Source: Ruminococcaceae bacterium UBA2854
GTDB taxonomy: Bacteria; Bacillota; Clostridia; Oscillospirales; Acutalibacteraceae
Reading direction: 5' to 3'
Assembly (NCBI GenBank): GCA_002350765.1
Contig: DEFK01000015.1
Location: forward strand, 18,748-82,747
DNA length: 64,000 nucleotides
Positions 18,207-25,785 of the stretch are shown here, piece after piece. A program made the position numbers and the translations under genes. Positions within the stretch are counted from its first letter, which is position 1; each line of letters opens with the position of its first letter. The notes below the pieces were generated by a model. The model was not told the DNA's origin. It saw nothing but the letters and a program-made list of their open reading frames with translations, and ran no database searches.

Positions 18207-18224
18207 TTATATCTCAAAACAGCG

Positions 18225-18256
18225 ACAGGACAGTCAAAAGACTGTCCTGTTTACTA
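18225..18256. terminator. intrinsic terminator, convergent
   Basis: ACAGGACAGTC (18225-18235) pairs with GACTGTCCTGT (18240-18250) around an AAAA loop, followed by TTTA. It separates the decarboxylase pair from the convergent S-component-like gene. Confidence 0.88.
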
Positions 18257-18287
18257 TTATATGAAATAATTCCAATTGACGCTGACG

Positions 18288-18887
18288 TTAGTTTTCAGAC
18301 TTCATACTATCGCCGTTCAGCTTTCCTTTCTTATTCCCGCGGGGGTTAAAGCCGAGCTCCTCCTGCATTAAAATAATTATCGGTATTCCCAGGAAAATAG
18401 GGAAAAATGTGTTGTTAATCATAACCAATAAAGTGAACAGGAAGAAGTCTATATCAGGATACAAAAGCGTAATCATCGGGGTGATAATCGCCGCCTGAGC
18501 AATCGCGCCTACAAATACTACAGTGCAGAAAAGCAAGAGATTCTTCGCTGTTCTCAGGCTGAACTCATCTTTAGCGGAGCGAACCCATATATAGAAGAAT
18601 AACGGCCCGATAAAATTCGCGATAAATCCGCCGATACACGACCACCTTAAACTGTCGCTGACAGCGTCACAAATAAGGTTCCCTATCGCGGACGCAAAGC
18701 ACCCGGGTATTCCGAAGAACACTCCGAAAATCGGTTGCAAAAGCATAACGGGACGTATATCCGTAAATCCGGGTATTACTTCCATTACCTTAAACGGTAT
18801 AGCCACGATAAGATAGACCGTTGTAAGAATCAGCGTCAGCAATATACCCTTTAAAATCGGATGAGTTGAATTATCCAGGAGTTTCAT
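18288..18887 (-). CDS. ECF-transporter S-component-like membrane protein
   Basis: 199 residues with about six hydrophobic segments. The sequence PGFTDIRPVMLLQPIFGVFFGIPGC and ASAIGNLICD resembles the substrate-capture S components of energy-coupling-factor transporters. No A or T component is encoded nearby. It overlaps the upstream DMT transporter gene by 17 bp and has AAGGAGG before its ATG, so the two are one unit. The same kind of membrane domain forms the N-terminus of the HD-GYP receptor at 49308, so a sensory rather than transport role is also possible. Substrate unknown. Confidence 0.6.
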   Translation of the reverse strand: MKLLDNSTHPILKGILLTLILTTVYLIVAIPFKVMEVIPGFTDIRPVMLLQPIFGVFFGIPGCFASAIGNLICDAVSDSLRWSCIGGFIANFIGPLFFYIWVRSAKDEFSLRTAKNLLLFCTVVFVGAIAQAAIITPMITLLYPDIDFFLFTLLVMINNTFFPIFLGIPIIILMQEELGFNPRGNKKGKLNGDSMKSEN

Positions 18888-19803
18888 TCTGAACCTCCTT
18901 TTTACGTTTCAGCTTAGAGAAATCCGCAACCTGAACCAGATTGCCCAGCACTATAAACGCTACGCCGATAAATGTAAAAACGTCGGGACTGGCGGGGTCA
19001 ATCAGGCTCTCGGGCAAGGTCATCCCCCATATTAACGAGAAGATTATCTCGCAGGAATAAATAATCGTAGCCGAAGCGGGAGTCGCGCGCTTCTGCGCGA
19101 ATATATTCAGCGACTTCGCGAGCGCGACCACAAAGTAGGAGTAGATAAACAAGCTCGCGATAACCTCTCTGTTCCACGGAATCGCGGCGAAGGTTTCGGG
19201 CTGTAAGAAAGACCAGATTATAAAACTGATAACCCCTACGGGTAAGGTATACGTAAAGGCTATAGAAATAGCGTCGTATTTTTTCGCGAAATGATTCAGG
19301 CGTACGATAAAGAACGCGCGTATAATACAGCCGATGAAAATAAGCAAAAAGCCCGCGACACTTATATTAAACAGATTGCGGGCAAGCGCGAACATAATAC
19401 CCGCAAGCACCAGCCCCGCGGAAATCCACGTTTTAAGGTCAACGTTTTCTTTACGCATAAGGAGAATAACGGGTAGAACCACAGCCGTCATCGAAAGCGT
19501 AAACGCGCCCGTGGAAACGTCAAAATCGTTCAGCCCGTAAATATACATAACATTGTACGAGCAGTCCAATACACTTAGCAAAAGACAGCTTCGTATCAGC
19601 TTAAAGCCGTCCTTTTTAATAGACGATATAATCCGCTTAAAAAAGCATAAGAACAGCAAAGCCGCTCCTATAAAGCTTGTAATACACGTAGTAGCGAAAG
19701 GCAGTACACTGTCGGGAATACAAGCGAATATAACTACTTCGGTAGACCAAAGCAACGTTACACACAGCAGACATAAATTAGCCTGTAGTTTATTCATTCC
19801 CAT
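18871..19803 (-). CDS. EamA/DMT-family transporter
   Basis: 310 residues with ten predicted TM helices in two five-helix halves, the drug/metabolite transporter fold. Start chosen at ATG 19801-19803, which follows AAGGAGG; a longer frame begins upstream of that site. CLLCVTLLWSTEVVIF is the usual first helix. The gene overlaps the S-component-like gene. EamA proteins export metabolites or amino acids; nothing in the sequence fixes which. Confidence 0.85.
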   Translation of the reverse strand: MGMNKLQANLCLLCVTLLWSTEVVIFACIPDSVLPFATTCITSFIGAALLFLCFFKRIISSIKKDGFKLIRSCLLLSVLDCSYNVMYIYGLNDFDVSTGAFTLSMTAVVLPVILLMRKENVDLKTWISAGLVLAGIMFALARNLFNISVAGFLLIFIGCIIRAFFIVRLNHFAKKYDAISIAFTYTLPVGVISFIIWSFLQPETFAAIPWNREVIASLFIYSYFVVALAKSLNIFAQKRATPASATIIYSCEIIFSLIWGMTLPESLIDPASPDVFTFIGVAFIVLGNLVQVADFSKLKRKKEVQNETPG

Positions 19804-19932
19804 ATTAGCCCTCCTTTCGTATGTCATAAATTATTAATCGTAAAAAGCCCTTTTATCGTAACATAAACAGACTGGTTTTGCAATATTTTTTCGAATTGTT
19901 AATTATGTTCACGATATAATTCAGCATAGCTA

Positions 19933-19954
19933 AAGGGGCCTATTACAGCCCCTT
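19933..19954. terminator. possible weak terminator
   Basis: AAGGGGC/GCCCCTT with a 9-nt loop just beyond the STAS gene at 19965. The T-rich side (AAATTTTCT) follows on the plus strand only, so its role for the minus-strand gene is uncertain. Confidence 0.35.
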
Positions 19955-19964
19955 AAATTTTCTA

Positions 19965-20303
19965 TTATTTATATAACTCGGGATTAAAATTTCTTCCGCC
20001 CTTGGTCTCAATCGTGAACGCTCTCCTGAAGCCCGTAACCATAAGAACGTCCTCCACGTTATCATCAACATTTATAAGCTTCATCGCGCCGCCGCTATTT
20101 TTAATCTTCTTGCTAACGCTTAAAAGTACCCTTAGCCCCGCCGAGGAAATATAGTTAAGCTTATCCATATCGAAGATTAAGTGTTCAACTCCGTCGAGCG
20201 CGTCTTTCATAAACGCCTCAAACTCAAGCGCCGCGACAGAATCCAATCTGCCCTCGAGTATAACGGTAAGTTCTGTATCGTTTTTTACTTTTGAAATTGT
20301 CAT
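19965..20303 (-). CDS. STAS-domain anti-anti-sigma factor
   Basis: 112 residues. KLNYISSAGLRVLL carries the conserved phospho-serine, and LEGRLDSVAALEFE and LINVDDNVEDVLMVTGF follow the SpoIIAA/RsbV pattern. It is longer and only distantly like the three short STAS domains in this window, so it belongs to another subgroup. Single gene: it is separated from the upstream membrane-protein gene by a strong terminator. Confidence 0.88.
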   Translation of the reverse strand: MTISKVKNDTELTVILEGRLDSVAALEFEAFMKDALDGVEHLIFDMDKLNYISSAGLRVLLSVSKKIKNSGGAMKLINVDDNVEDVLMVTGFRRAFTIETKGGRNFNPELYK

Positions 20304-20389
20304 AATAAATCACCCGCGACTTCTTTAAATCTATAATCAGATTTTATCATAATGAATTCAGAATTTCAATACTAAATCTAAGTTCATAT

Positions 20390-20418
20390 AAAAACCGCCG
20401 CCCTTTCGGACGGCGGAA
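20390..20418 (-). terminator. intrinsic terminator after the 219-residue membrane protein
   Basis: On the minus strand CCGCCGTCC pairs with GGGCGGCGG around GAAA, followed by TTTTTATA. Confidence 0.9.
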
Positions 20419-20436
20419 AATATTATTCGGTTTGTC

Positions 20437-21096
20437 TTATTCAGCAAGCATTTTCTTAGCCCTGGCAAGGTAAAGAATAAACAGAACATAAGAAATGAAC
20501 GAGAGTAAAAGGCTTACGCAGAAGCAAATAAGGCTGATAACTCTGAATACGGGGAATGAAGAAAGAATCGCGTATGTGATAGAACCGATAATAGCGAACG
20601 CGTAGATACCGATAATAACCTTGAGGATTGAAGAGCCCTTAGCTACCATCTCATCATCATCGAGGTTTACAGCAAGGTTCATAACACCCTGGATAATAAA
20701 GATTGTTGATACAAGATCAGCGATTCTGTTTACGTTATCGCAGATGTTGTAAATTGTTGTGTTACTTGTCTGGAAGCAAGAACCTATAATAACCGCGATT
20801 AATCCGATAACAATCATATAAAGCGCATACTTAAAACTCTCTTCATCCCTGCCCGCCTTTACAAGACCTGCAAGCTCCAAAATTGCGGCGATAATAAAAA
20901 CTATGATTCCGCCGGATAATAATATACTTAATCCGAATAACGAGCCGATTCCTGTTACAGAGTTATCGGTTCCTACACTAACGCTGAATAATACCGCGAA
21001 AACTGTAGCGAAGCCCATAGCTACCACGCCGATAATCTGGAGGATTTCAGCCGCAAGCAGTTTCTTTACGCCTGAAAAAGCGTTTGGAAATTTCAT
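20437..21096 (-). CDS. uncharacterised multi-pass membrane protein
   Basis: 219 residues with about six hydrophobic segments and short polar loops; one loop carries a DDDEMVAKGS patch, another GRDEESFKYA. GGAGTTATGAAAA precedes the ATG. No family recognised. It has its own terminator and sits between STAS genes, but nothing in its sequence ties it to partner switching. Confidence 0.75.
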   Translation of the reverse strand: MKFPNAFSGVKKLLAAEILQIIGVVAMGFATVFAVLFSVSVGTDNSVTGIGSLFGLSILLSGGIIVFIIAAILELAGLVKAGRDEESFKYALYMIVIGLIAVIIGSCFQTSNTTIYNICDNVNRIADLVSTIFIIQGVMNLAVNLDDDEMVAKGSSILKVIIGIYAFAIIGSITYAILSSFPVFRVISLICFCVSLLLSFISYVLFILYLARAKKMLAE

Positions 21097-21303
21097 TTTT
21101 CATAACTCCTTTTAGATTATTTTTTAATGAAACCGAGCCTGACTATCGGCTTCATATACCTTGATTATACAGTATTATTATACGATTTTCAATATAATTA
21201 TTCTAAAACCGAATTACAGTATTGTAAGATATAATAGATTCCAAGCTGCTGAGAAATAGCAAATTACATTTTTGAAATAAGAGATTAAAAAGCTAAGATT
21301 TTA

Positions 21304-21332
21304 TTGAAAATACAATATCCATATGATATAAT
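21304..21332 (+). promoter_or_regulatory. promoter of the STAS-kinase gene
   Basis: TTGAAA (21304-21309), 17-bp spacer, TATAAT (21327-21332), 68 bp before the ATG. The small hairpin CGCGT-TAAAT-ACGCG lies in the leader. Confidence 0.8.
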
Positions 21333-21400
21333 TATCGGGAATTTACGCGTTAAATACGCGGATAATCCGAAAACACTTACATTTCCAAGGAGGATATATA

Positions 21401-22528
21401 ATGTATAAATTATCAGGAAAAATCGACACTACCAACGCGCCTGAGCTGGAAGCCTCTCTAACTAAAGAGCTTCCGTCCGAAATTGACGCTTCCGAACTCG
21501 AATACATCTCATCCGCGGGACTGCGCGCGCTTTTAAAACTGCGTAAATCTGTCGGCGGAGTTACCATTCATAATGTTGCTCCCGAAGTTTACGAAATCTT
21601 TGAGGTAACGGGATTTACCGAAATTCTTAACGTAAAAAAAGCCCTTCGTGAAATTTCAATCGAGGGCTGTGAGATAATAGGCGAAGGCGGTTACGGCTCC
21701 GTTTACCGTCTTGATGACGAGAGTATAGTAAAGGTTTACCGTTCCGCATCGCTCGAGTTTATTGACAAAGAACGCGAGTTATCCAAAAAAGCCTTTCTCC
21801 TCGGTATCCCTACCGCTATCCCCTTCGATACGGTTAAGGTCGGCGACCACTACGGCGTAATCTACGAAATGCTCGAGGCTAAAACCGTAGCTCAGCTTAT
21901 ATCCGAAGATCCCTCGTCGCTTAAACAGCTCGGACAGCTCAGCGCCGTAGCGCTTAAAAAGCTGCACGATATCGAGGCGGATAACGGCGACTTCCCGAAC
22001 AAAAAGAAAACTCTTACCAAATGGGTAATGAGTATCAGCCAATATATCGAGCCCGAGGAAACGAACTCGATACTCAATTATATATTCAGCATTCCAAACC
22101 GCTATACATTCCTCCACGGCGACTATAACTCCAAGAACGTTATGGTTAAGGACGGCGAGGTTCTTCTTATTGATATCGGCGACGCGGCTGTCGGCCATCC
22201 CGCTTTCGATATTGCGGGGCTAATGCTTCCGTACCTTCTCCTCCCGAACGCTACCGATCCAAAACGCGTCCGTTCTCTGCTTGGATTCGATCCCGCGCTC
22301 GCTCAGGATATGTGGGGTGTAATGTGCGGCACATACTTTATGACAGGCGACGCCGACGAGATACACAGAATTGCGGATATGCTTATGCCGCTCGCATTCC
22401 TGTTAATGACTTACCACTCTTTCCACTATGCAACACACGACGAGGACGCTATTAAAGAACGCGTTGAACGCCTTATAAGAGGCAGACTCCTCCCCGCTAT
22501 TAAGCACGCTAAGAAGATAGATTTTTAA
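21401..22528 (+). CDS. STAS domain fused to a protein-kinase-like/aminoglycoside-phosphotransferase-like domain (TIGR02172-type)
   Basis: 375 residues. Residues 1-80 are a STAS domain (LEYISSAGLRALL) almost the same as the free-standing STAS proteins at 16181 and 24668. Residues from about 85 form a kinase fold: glycine loop IIGEGGYGSVYRL, candidate ATP lysine in SIVKVYR, catalytic loop FLHGDYNSKNVM, metal-binding LIDIGD. I recall the kinase part as the small paralogous family TIGR02172, of unknown substrate. The fusion suggests a kinase under control of phosphorylation of its own STAS domain, or one that acts on such proteins. Monocistronic, with AAGGAGG before the ATG. Confidence 0.88.
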   Translation: MYKLSGKIDTTNAPELEASLTKELPSEIDASELEYISSAGLRALLKLRKSVGGVTIHNVAPEVYEIFEVTGFTEILNVKKALREISIEGCEIIGEGGYGSVYRLDDESIVKVYRSASLEFIDKERELSKKAFLLGIPTAIPFDTVKVGDHYGVIYEMLEAKTVAQLISEDPSSLKQLGQLSAVALKKLHDIEADNGDFPNKKKTLTKWVMSISQYIEPEETNSILNYIFSIPNRYTFLHGDYNSKNVMVKDGEVLLIDIGDAAVGHPAFDIAGLMLPYLLLPNATDPKRVRSLLGFDPALAQDMWGVMCGTYFMTGDADEIHRIADMLMPLAFLLMTYHSFHYATHDEDAIKERVERLIRGRLLPAIKHAKKIDF

Positions 22529-22551
22529 AACAACATTATAAAACAATACAC

Positions 22552-22600
22552 CACCCTTGTTTTACCGCCTCTACGGCATAGAACAAGGGTGATTTTTAAT
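22552..22600. terminator. bidirectional intrinsic terminator
   Basis: CACCCTTGTT (22552-22561) pairs with AACAAGGGTG (22582-22591), with T-rich sequence on the right and A-rich on the left. Lies between the convergent STAS-kinase and GHKL genes. Confidence 0.85.
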
Positions 22601-22609
22601 TAAGCGGTT

Positions 22610-23023
22610 TTAAAAATTCTTTCTCACCGTCAGGATGTTTTTATTATCCTCGTATTTATAAGATATATCATCCATAAGTTTTTTGGAAAGGAATATACCA
22701 AGTCCGCCGATTTGACGTTCCTCTATGCTTAACGTAACGTCGGGGTCGGGTTTAGCAAGCGGGTCGTACGGAACACCGCTGTCAATAAAGGTAATCTCGA
22801 CATACTCGGAATTAGCTCCCGCGAGTATCTTAGCCGTCCCCTCCCCATCGGGATAGGCGTAGTGCGCTATATTGACGAACAGCTCCTCTAAAGCGAGGTC
22901 AATCTTCATCTGCACCTTAATAGGACAACCGTTTTTCTCTAATATCGAATCGACAAATTCGGTTACTTTCGACAGCTTATCGACATCAGCCGCAATCTCA
23001 AGTTCATACATCTCAAGCTTCAT
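22610..23023 (-). CDS. GHKL anti-sigma factor-like kinase (RsbW/SpoIIAB-type)
   Basis: 137 residues from ATG 23021-23023, which has GGAG nine bases upstream; the frame is open further up but inside the phosphatase gene. HATPase_c_2 fold with the N-box LALEELFVNIAHYAYPDG, FIDSGVPYDPL and GGLGIFLSKKLMDDISY. In Rsb-type systems such a kinase phosphorylates a STAS protein and/or sequesters a sigma factor; no sigma gene is nearby, so the output is unknown. It overlaps the phosphatase gene by 11 bp. Confidence 0.9.
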   Translation of the reverse strand: MKLEMYELEIAADVDKLSKVTEFVDSILEKNGCPIKVQMKIDLALEELFVNIAHYAYPDGEGTAKILAGANSEYVEITFIDSGVPYDPLAKPDPDVTLSIEERQIGGLGIFLSKKLMDDISYKYEDNKNILTVRKNF

Positions 23024-24644
23024 TTTCTTTATCTCCGTTATATTCAATGCAAAGCATCGTAAGGTCATCGAACTGCTCCGCGTTCTTTACAAATTCGTCT
23101 ACCGCGCTTCTTACATTCCCGAGTATTTCCTTGGGAGACGCGGAAGCGTCCTTATTCAAAGCCGCAACCATACGCTCGTTGCCGAACAGCTCTTCCTCCG
23201 CGTTAGTAGCCTCGGGCACGCCGTCGGTATACAAGAACAGCTTAGAGCCGGGCTTTAAATCAATCTCGTACTCACTATATACCATACCGTCCATTCCGCC
23301 GATAACGAAGCCGTGCTTATCCTTAAACAACTCAAATTCCCCGTCAGGCTTACGTAGGACAGGATATTCGTGGCCCGCGTTAGAAGCGGTAAGCTTTCCT
23401 GTCGAAAGCTCGAGAATACCTAACCATACCGATACGAACATCTCCTCGCGGTTGTTGGAGCATATCGTGTTATTGGTATCAGTCAAAATTTCCTTAGGGC
23501 TTTTTCTGAGCATAGCGTTATTCGCGAGAATAATCTTCGACGCCATCATAAACAGCGCCGCGGGTACGCCCTTGCCCGATACATCCGCCATAACTATACA
23601 GAGATGGTCGTCGTCCACGAGGAAGAAGTCGTAGAAGTCGCCTCCGACCTCCTTAGCGGGATCCATAGAAGCGTAGATATCGAAATCCGCGCGTTCGGGA
23701 AAAGCGGGAAATACGTTAGGAAGCATAGCCGCCTGAATCCTCGTAGCGAGATTAAGCTCCGTAAGGATTCTCTGTTTTTCGGCTGTAATATTCGTTATGT
23801 TCTCGATATACGCGTATATCTGTTCCTCCATATGGTCGATAGAACCCGCCAGCGCGCCGATCTCATCTTTATTTCGGATTGAATCCGTCAGCTTTTTCTC
23901 CGCGACGGTGCTGTCGGTTGAGAACCTCGCCGCTTCCTCGGAAATCAGTTTAAGCGGTTTAAGCAGAGTATGGTGAAGGAACAGGCTCTGTACAACAATT
24001 ACTATCAGTACAAGAATCAAAAGCGCGAAAACAACCTTTGACATAAAACTGTTGCGCATATTGGACAGAATATCCATCTGCCTCTGAACGCACATAATAC
24101 CTTTTACATCGCCGTCTTTACCGACAAGCGGAATCATCATAGTGATATGGGAATCGGTTTCTATATAACCTTTATCTCGTATCAGCAGTTCACGCTTCGA
24201 GGTCTTGTCGTAAAGCGCCTTATATTTTACCTTGTATTCATCATTGGTAGTTTCTCTTACATATCCGAAATCGTATATAGTATACGGACTGTTGTGGTCG
24301 ATTGTAGAGAAGATGAATTTTATATGCGCGTAATCCGTGGTGTCGGGAATTATAACATAAACGAAGGTCGAGCCCGAGGAATTACATATACTGTCGAGCT
24401 CCTTCCATACTTCCGTATACTTTTTACCTTTTCCGCCGCTGTTGACATATTCGTCCATATCGTCGGGATTAACAAACGACGAGGCTGTTTTAGCGGTTAA
24501 ATACGCGCCGTCGGAATACTGCTGGAGCAGCGCCTCGGTAAAAATATTATAACCTATAATCAATACGATCGCGGAAAACACTACAAGCAGCGATATAATA
24601 CCCGCCAGGCTTTTAAACGTTACGTGTTGGCTTAGTTTTTTCAT
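23013..24644 (-). CDS. membrane SpoIIE/RsbU-type PP2C serine phosphatase with extracellular sensor
   Basis: 543 residues. TM (about 14-35), extracellular Cache-like region (about 36-195), TM (about 200-222), HAMP, coiled coil, then PP2C_SIG: EVGGDFYDFFLVDDDH, MADVSGKGVPAALFM, FDDLTMLCIEY. The catalytic part is clearly the sister of the 712-residue fusion at 11918, but here the GHKL partner is a separate overlapping gene. Predicted to dephosphorylate the STAS protein encoded just upstream when its sensor is engaged. AAAGGAAAA precedes the ATG. Confidence 0.92.
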   Translation of the reverse strand: MKKLSQHVTFKSLAGIISLLVVFSAIVLIIGYNIFTEALLQQYSDGAYLTAKTASSFVNPDDMDEYVNSGGKGKKYTEVWKELDSICNSSGSTFVYVIIPDTTDYAHIKFIFSTIDHNSPYTIYDFGYVRETTNDEYKVKYKALYDKTSKRELLIRDKGYIETDSHITMMIPLVGKDGDVKGIMCVQRQMDILSNMRNSFMSKVVFALLILVLIVIVVQSLFLHHTLLKPLKLISEEAARFSTDSTVAEKKLTDSIRNKDEIGALAGSIDHMEEQIYAYIENITNITAEKQRILTELNLATRIQAAMLPNVFPAFPERADFDIYASMDPAKEVGGDFYDFFLVDDDHLCIVMADVSGKGVPAALFMMASKIILANNAMLRKSPKEILTDTNNTICSNNREEMFVSVWLGILELSTGKLTASNAGHEYPVLRKPDGEFELFKDKHGFVIGGMDGMVYSEYEIDLKPGSKLFLYTDGVPEATNAEEELFGNERMVAALNKDASASPKEILGNVRSAVDEFVKNAEQFDDLTMLCIEYNGDKENEA

Positions 24645-24667
24645 AGCCGTTTTCCTTTCGGTTGGTT

Positions 24668-24907
24668 TTATTCTATATTAAGTATATCCGTAAATCCCGT
24701 AACCTCGAATATTTCGTATATCTCGGGCTTTACGTTTTTTAAAGTTACTTCACCTACCGCCTTACGCAGCCTTAAAAGCGCTCGGAGCCCCGAGGACGAG
24801 ATATACTCGAGCCCGCCCGCGTCAATTTCCGTCGGAAGCTCCTTTAACAGTTTTTCCTCAAGCTCGGGAGAGTTAGAAGTGTTGATTTTTCCTTTTAAAA
24901 CAAACAT
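24668..24907 (-). CDS. STAS-domain anti-sigma antagonist (RsbV-like)
   Basis: 79 residues. GGLEYISSSGLRALLRL contains the conserved serine. The cluster order phosphatase-like/STAS/SpoIIE/GHKL, all on the minus strand within 3 kb, makes this the natural substrate of both the GHKL kinase and the PP2C phosphatase. It differs from 16181 and the 21401 STAS domain by a few positions only, so cross-talk among the three is plausible. Confidence 0.9.
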   Translation of the reverse strand: MFVLKGKINTSNSPELEEKLLKELPTEIDAGGLEYISSSGLRALLRLRKAVGEVTLKNVKPEIYEIFEVTGFTDILNIE

Positions 24908-24923
24908 ATTATTTCCGCCTTTA

Positions 24924-25736
24924 TTAATCAGTAAGATATTTTTCTTTCAATACGGCTATTTCGCCGTCAGAAATTTTTAGCCCGTCTTTTATATAGCCGA
25001 CGGCAGAGCCGTAATTGTTTTTAAGATGCTCTAAAGCGGTACGCATAAAGCGTTCATCAACCGCCTCGAACGCGAGAGCCGCTTTATTGACGAAAGTCTC
25101 GTCGAAGCCCTGCTTAGATAACGCGTGTTTAACGCCCGCTATCCGCTTTTCGTTAAACTTATTCGTAAGCAGATAATCGCTCATAATCGTTTTTTTGTCC
25201 GCTCCGAGCGCGGAGAGTATCAGCATTGAGGCAAGTCCCGTCCTGTCTTTACCTCCCGTACAATGCCAAAGCACCGCCCTTTCGGGGTCGGACTCAAGAA
25301 GAATCCGCAGGAACCCGCCGTAAGCCTTTTTACCCTTTTCCCCTTCGAGAAAGCCGACGTACATATCGTCCTGGAGCATTCCGCTCATTTCGATAAGCTC
25401 CACGGCCTGGATCACGTCTCTCGGTTTAATATCGGGCATTTCTCCGTCATACTTATCGAGGTCGGGCATTTCTATTACATCGAGCCAATGATACCTAGCG
25501 CCGTCAAATTCAGCGTCCTCAAAGCCCGCAATTTCCATTTTCATACGAAAATCTATAATATCCTGAACATGGAAATTATTAATAAGCGCCGACTTATCCT
25601 CCTCGGAAATATCGTTTAGCTTAGCGCTTCGCAACAACAGACCGCGCTTAACGCTTTTTCCGTCGGCGGTAATGTAGCCGCCGAGCTCACGCGCGTTAGG
25701 AATGCTTTTCAGCAAAACAGACTGAGAATTTTCCAT
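24924..25736 (-). CDS. tyrosine/dual-specificity phosphatase (Y_phosphatase3 type)
   Basis: 270 residues from ATG 25734-25736, which is preceded by GGGAGG; a longer frame to 25760 lacks a site. The signature HCTGGKDRTGLAS is the C-x5-R(T/S) active site of cysteine phosphatases. NARELGGY at the N-terminus is typical of the bacterial Y_phosphatase3 family (lipid or tyrosine phosphatases). 16 bp before the STAS gene. It may set the phosphorylation of another component of the switch or act independently. Confidence 0.9.
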   Translation of the reverse strand: MENSQSVLLKSIPNARELGGYITADGKSVKRGLLLRSAKLNDISEEDKSALINNFHVQDIIDFRMKMEIAGFEDAEFDGARYHWLDVIEMPDLDKYDGEMPDIKPRDVIQAVELIEMSGMLQDDMYVGFLEGEKGKKAYGGFLRILLESDPERAVLWHCTGGKDRTGLASMLILSALGADKKTIMSDYLLTNKFNEKRIAGVKHALSKQGFDETFVNKAALAFEAVDERFMRTALEHLKNNYGSAVGYIKDGLKISDGEIAVLKEKYLTD

Positions 25737-25785
25737 TTTTCCTCCCGTATATTTTAACAAGTGATTTTCGTTTCTACATTTTTAC

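Noticed and set aside
18707..18742. Possible split between S-component-like and DMT genes as one broken transporter
   Set aside because: The two frames have separate starts with ribosome sites and unrelated families; the 17-bp overlap is normal coupling.
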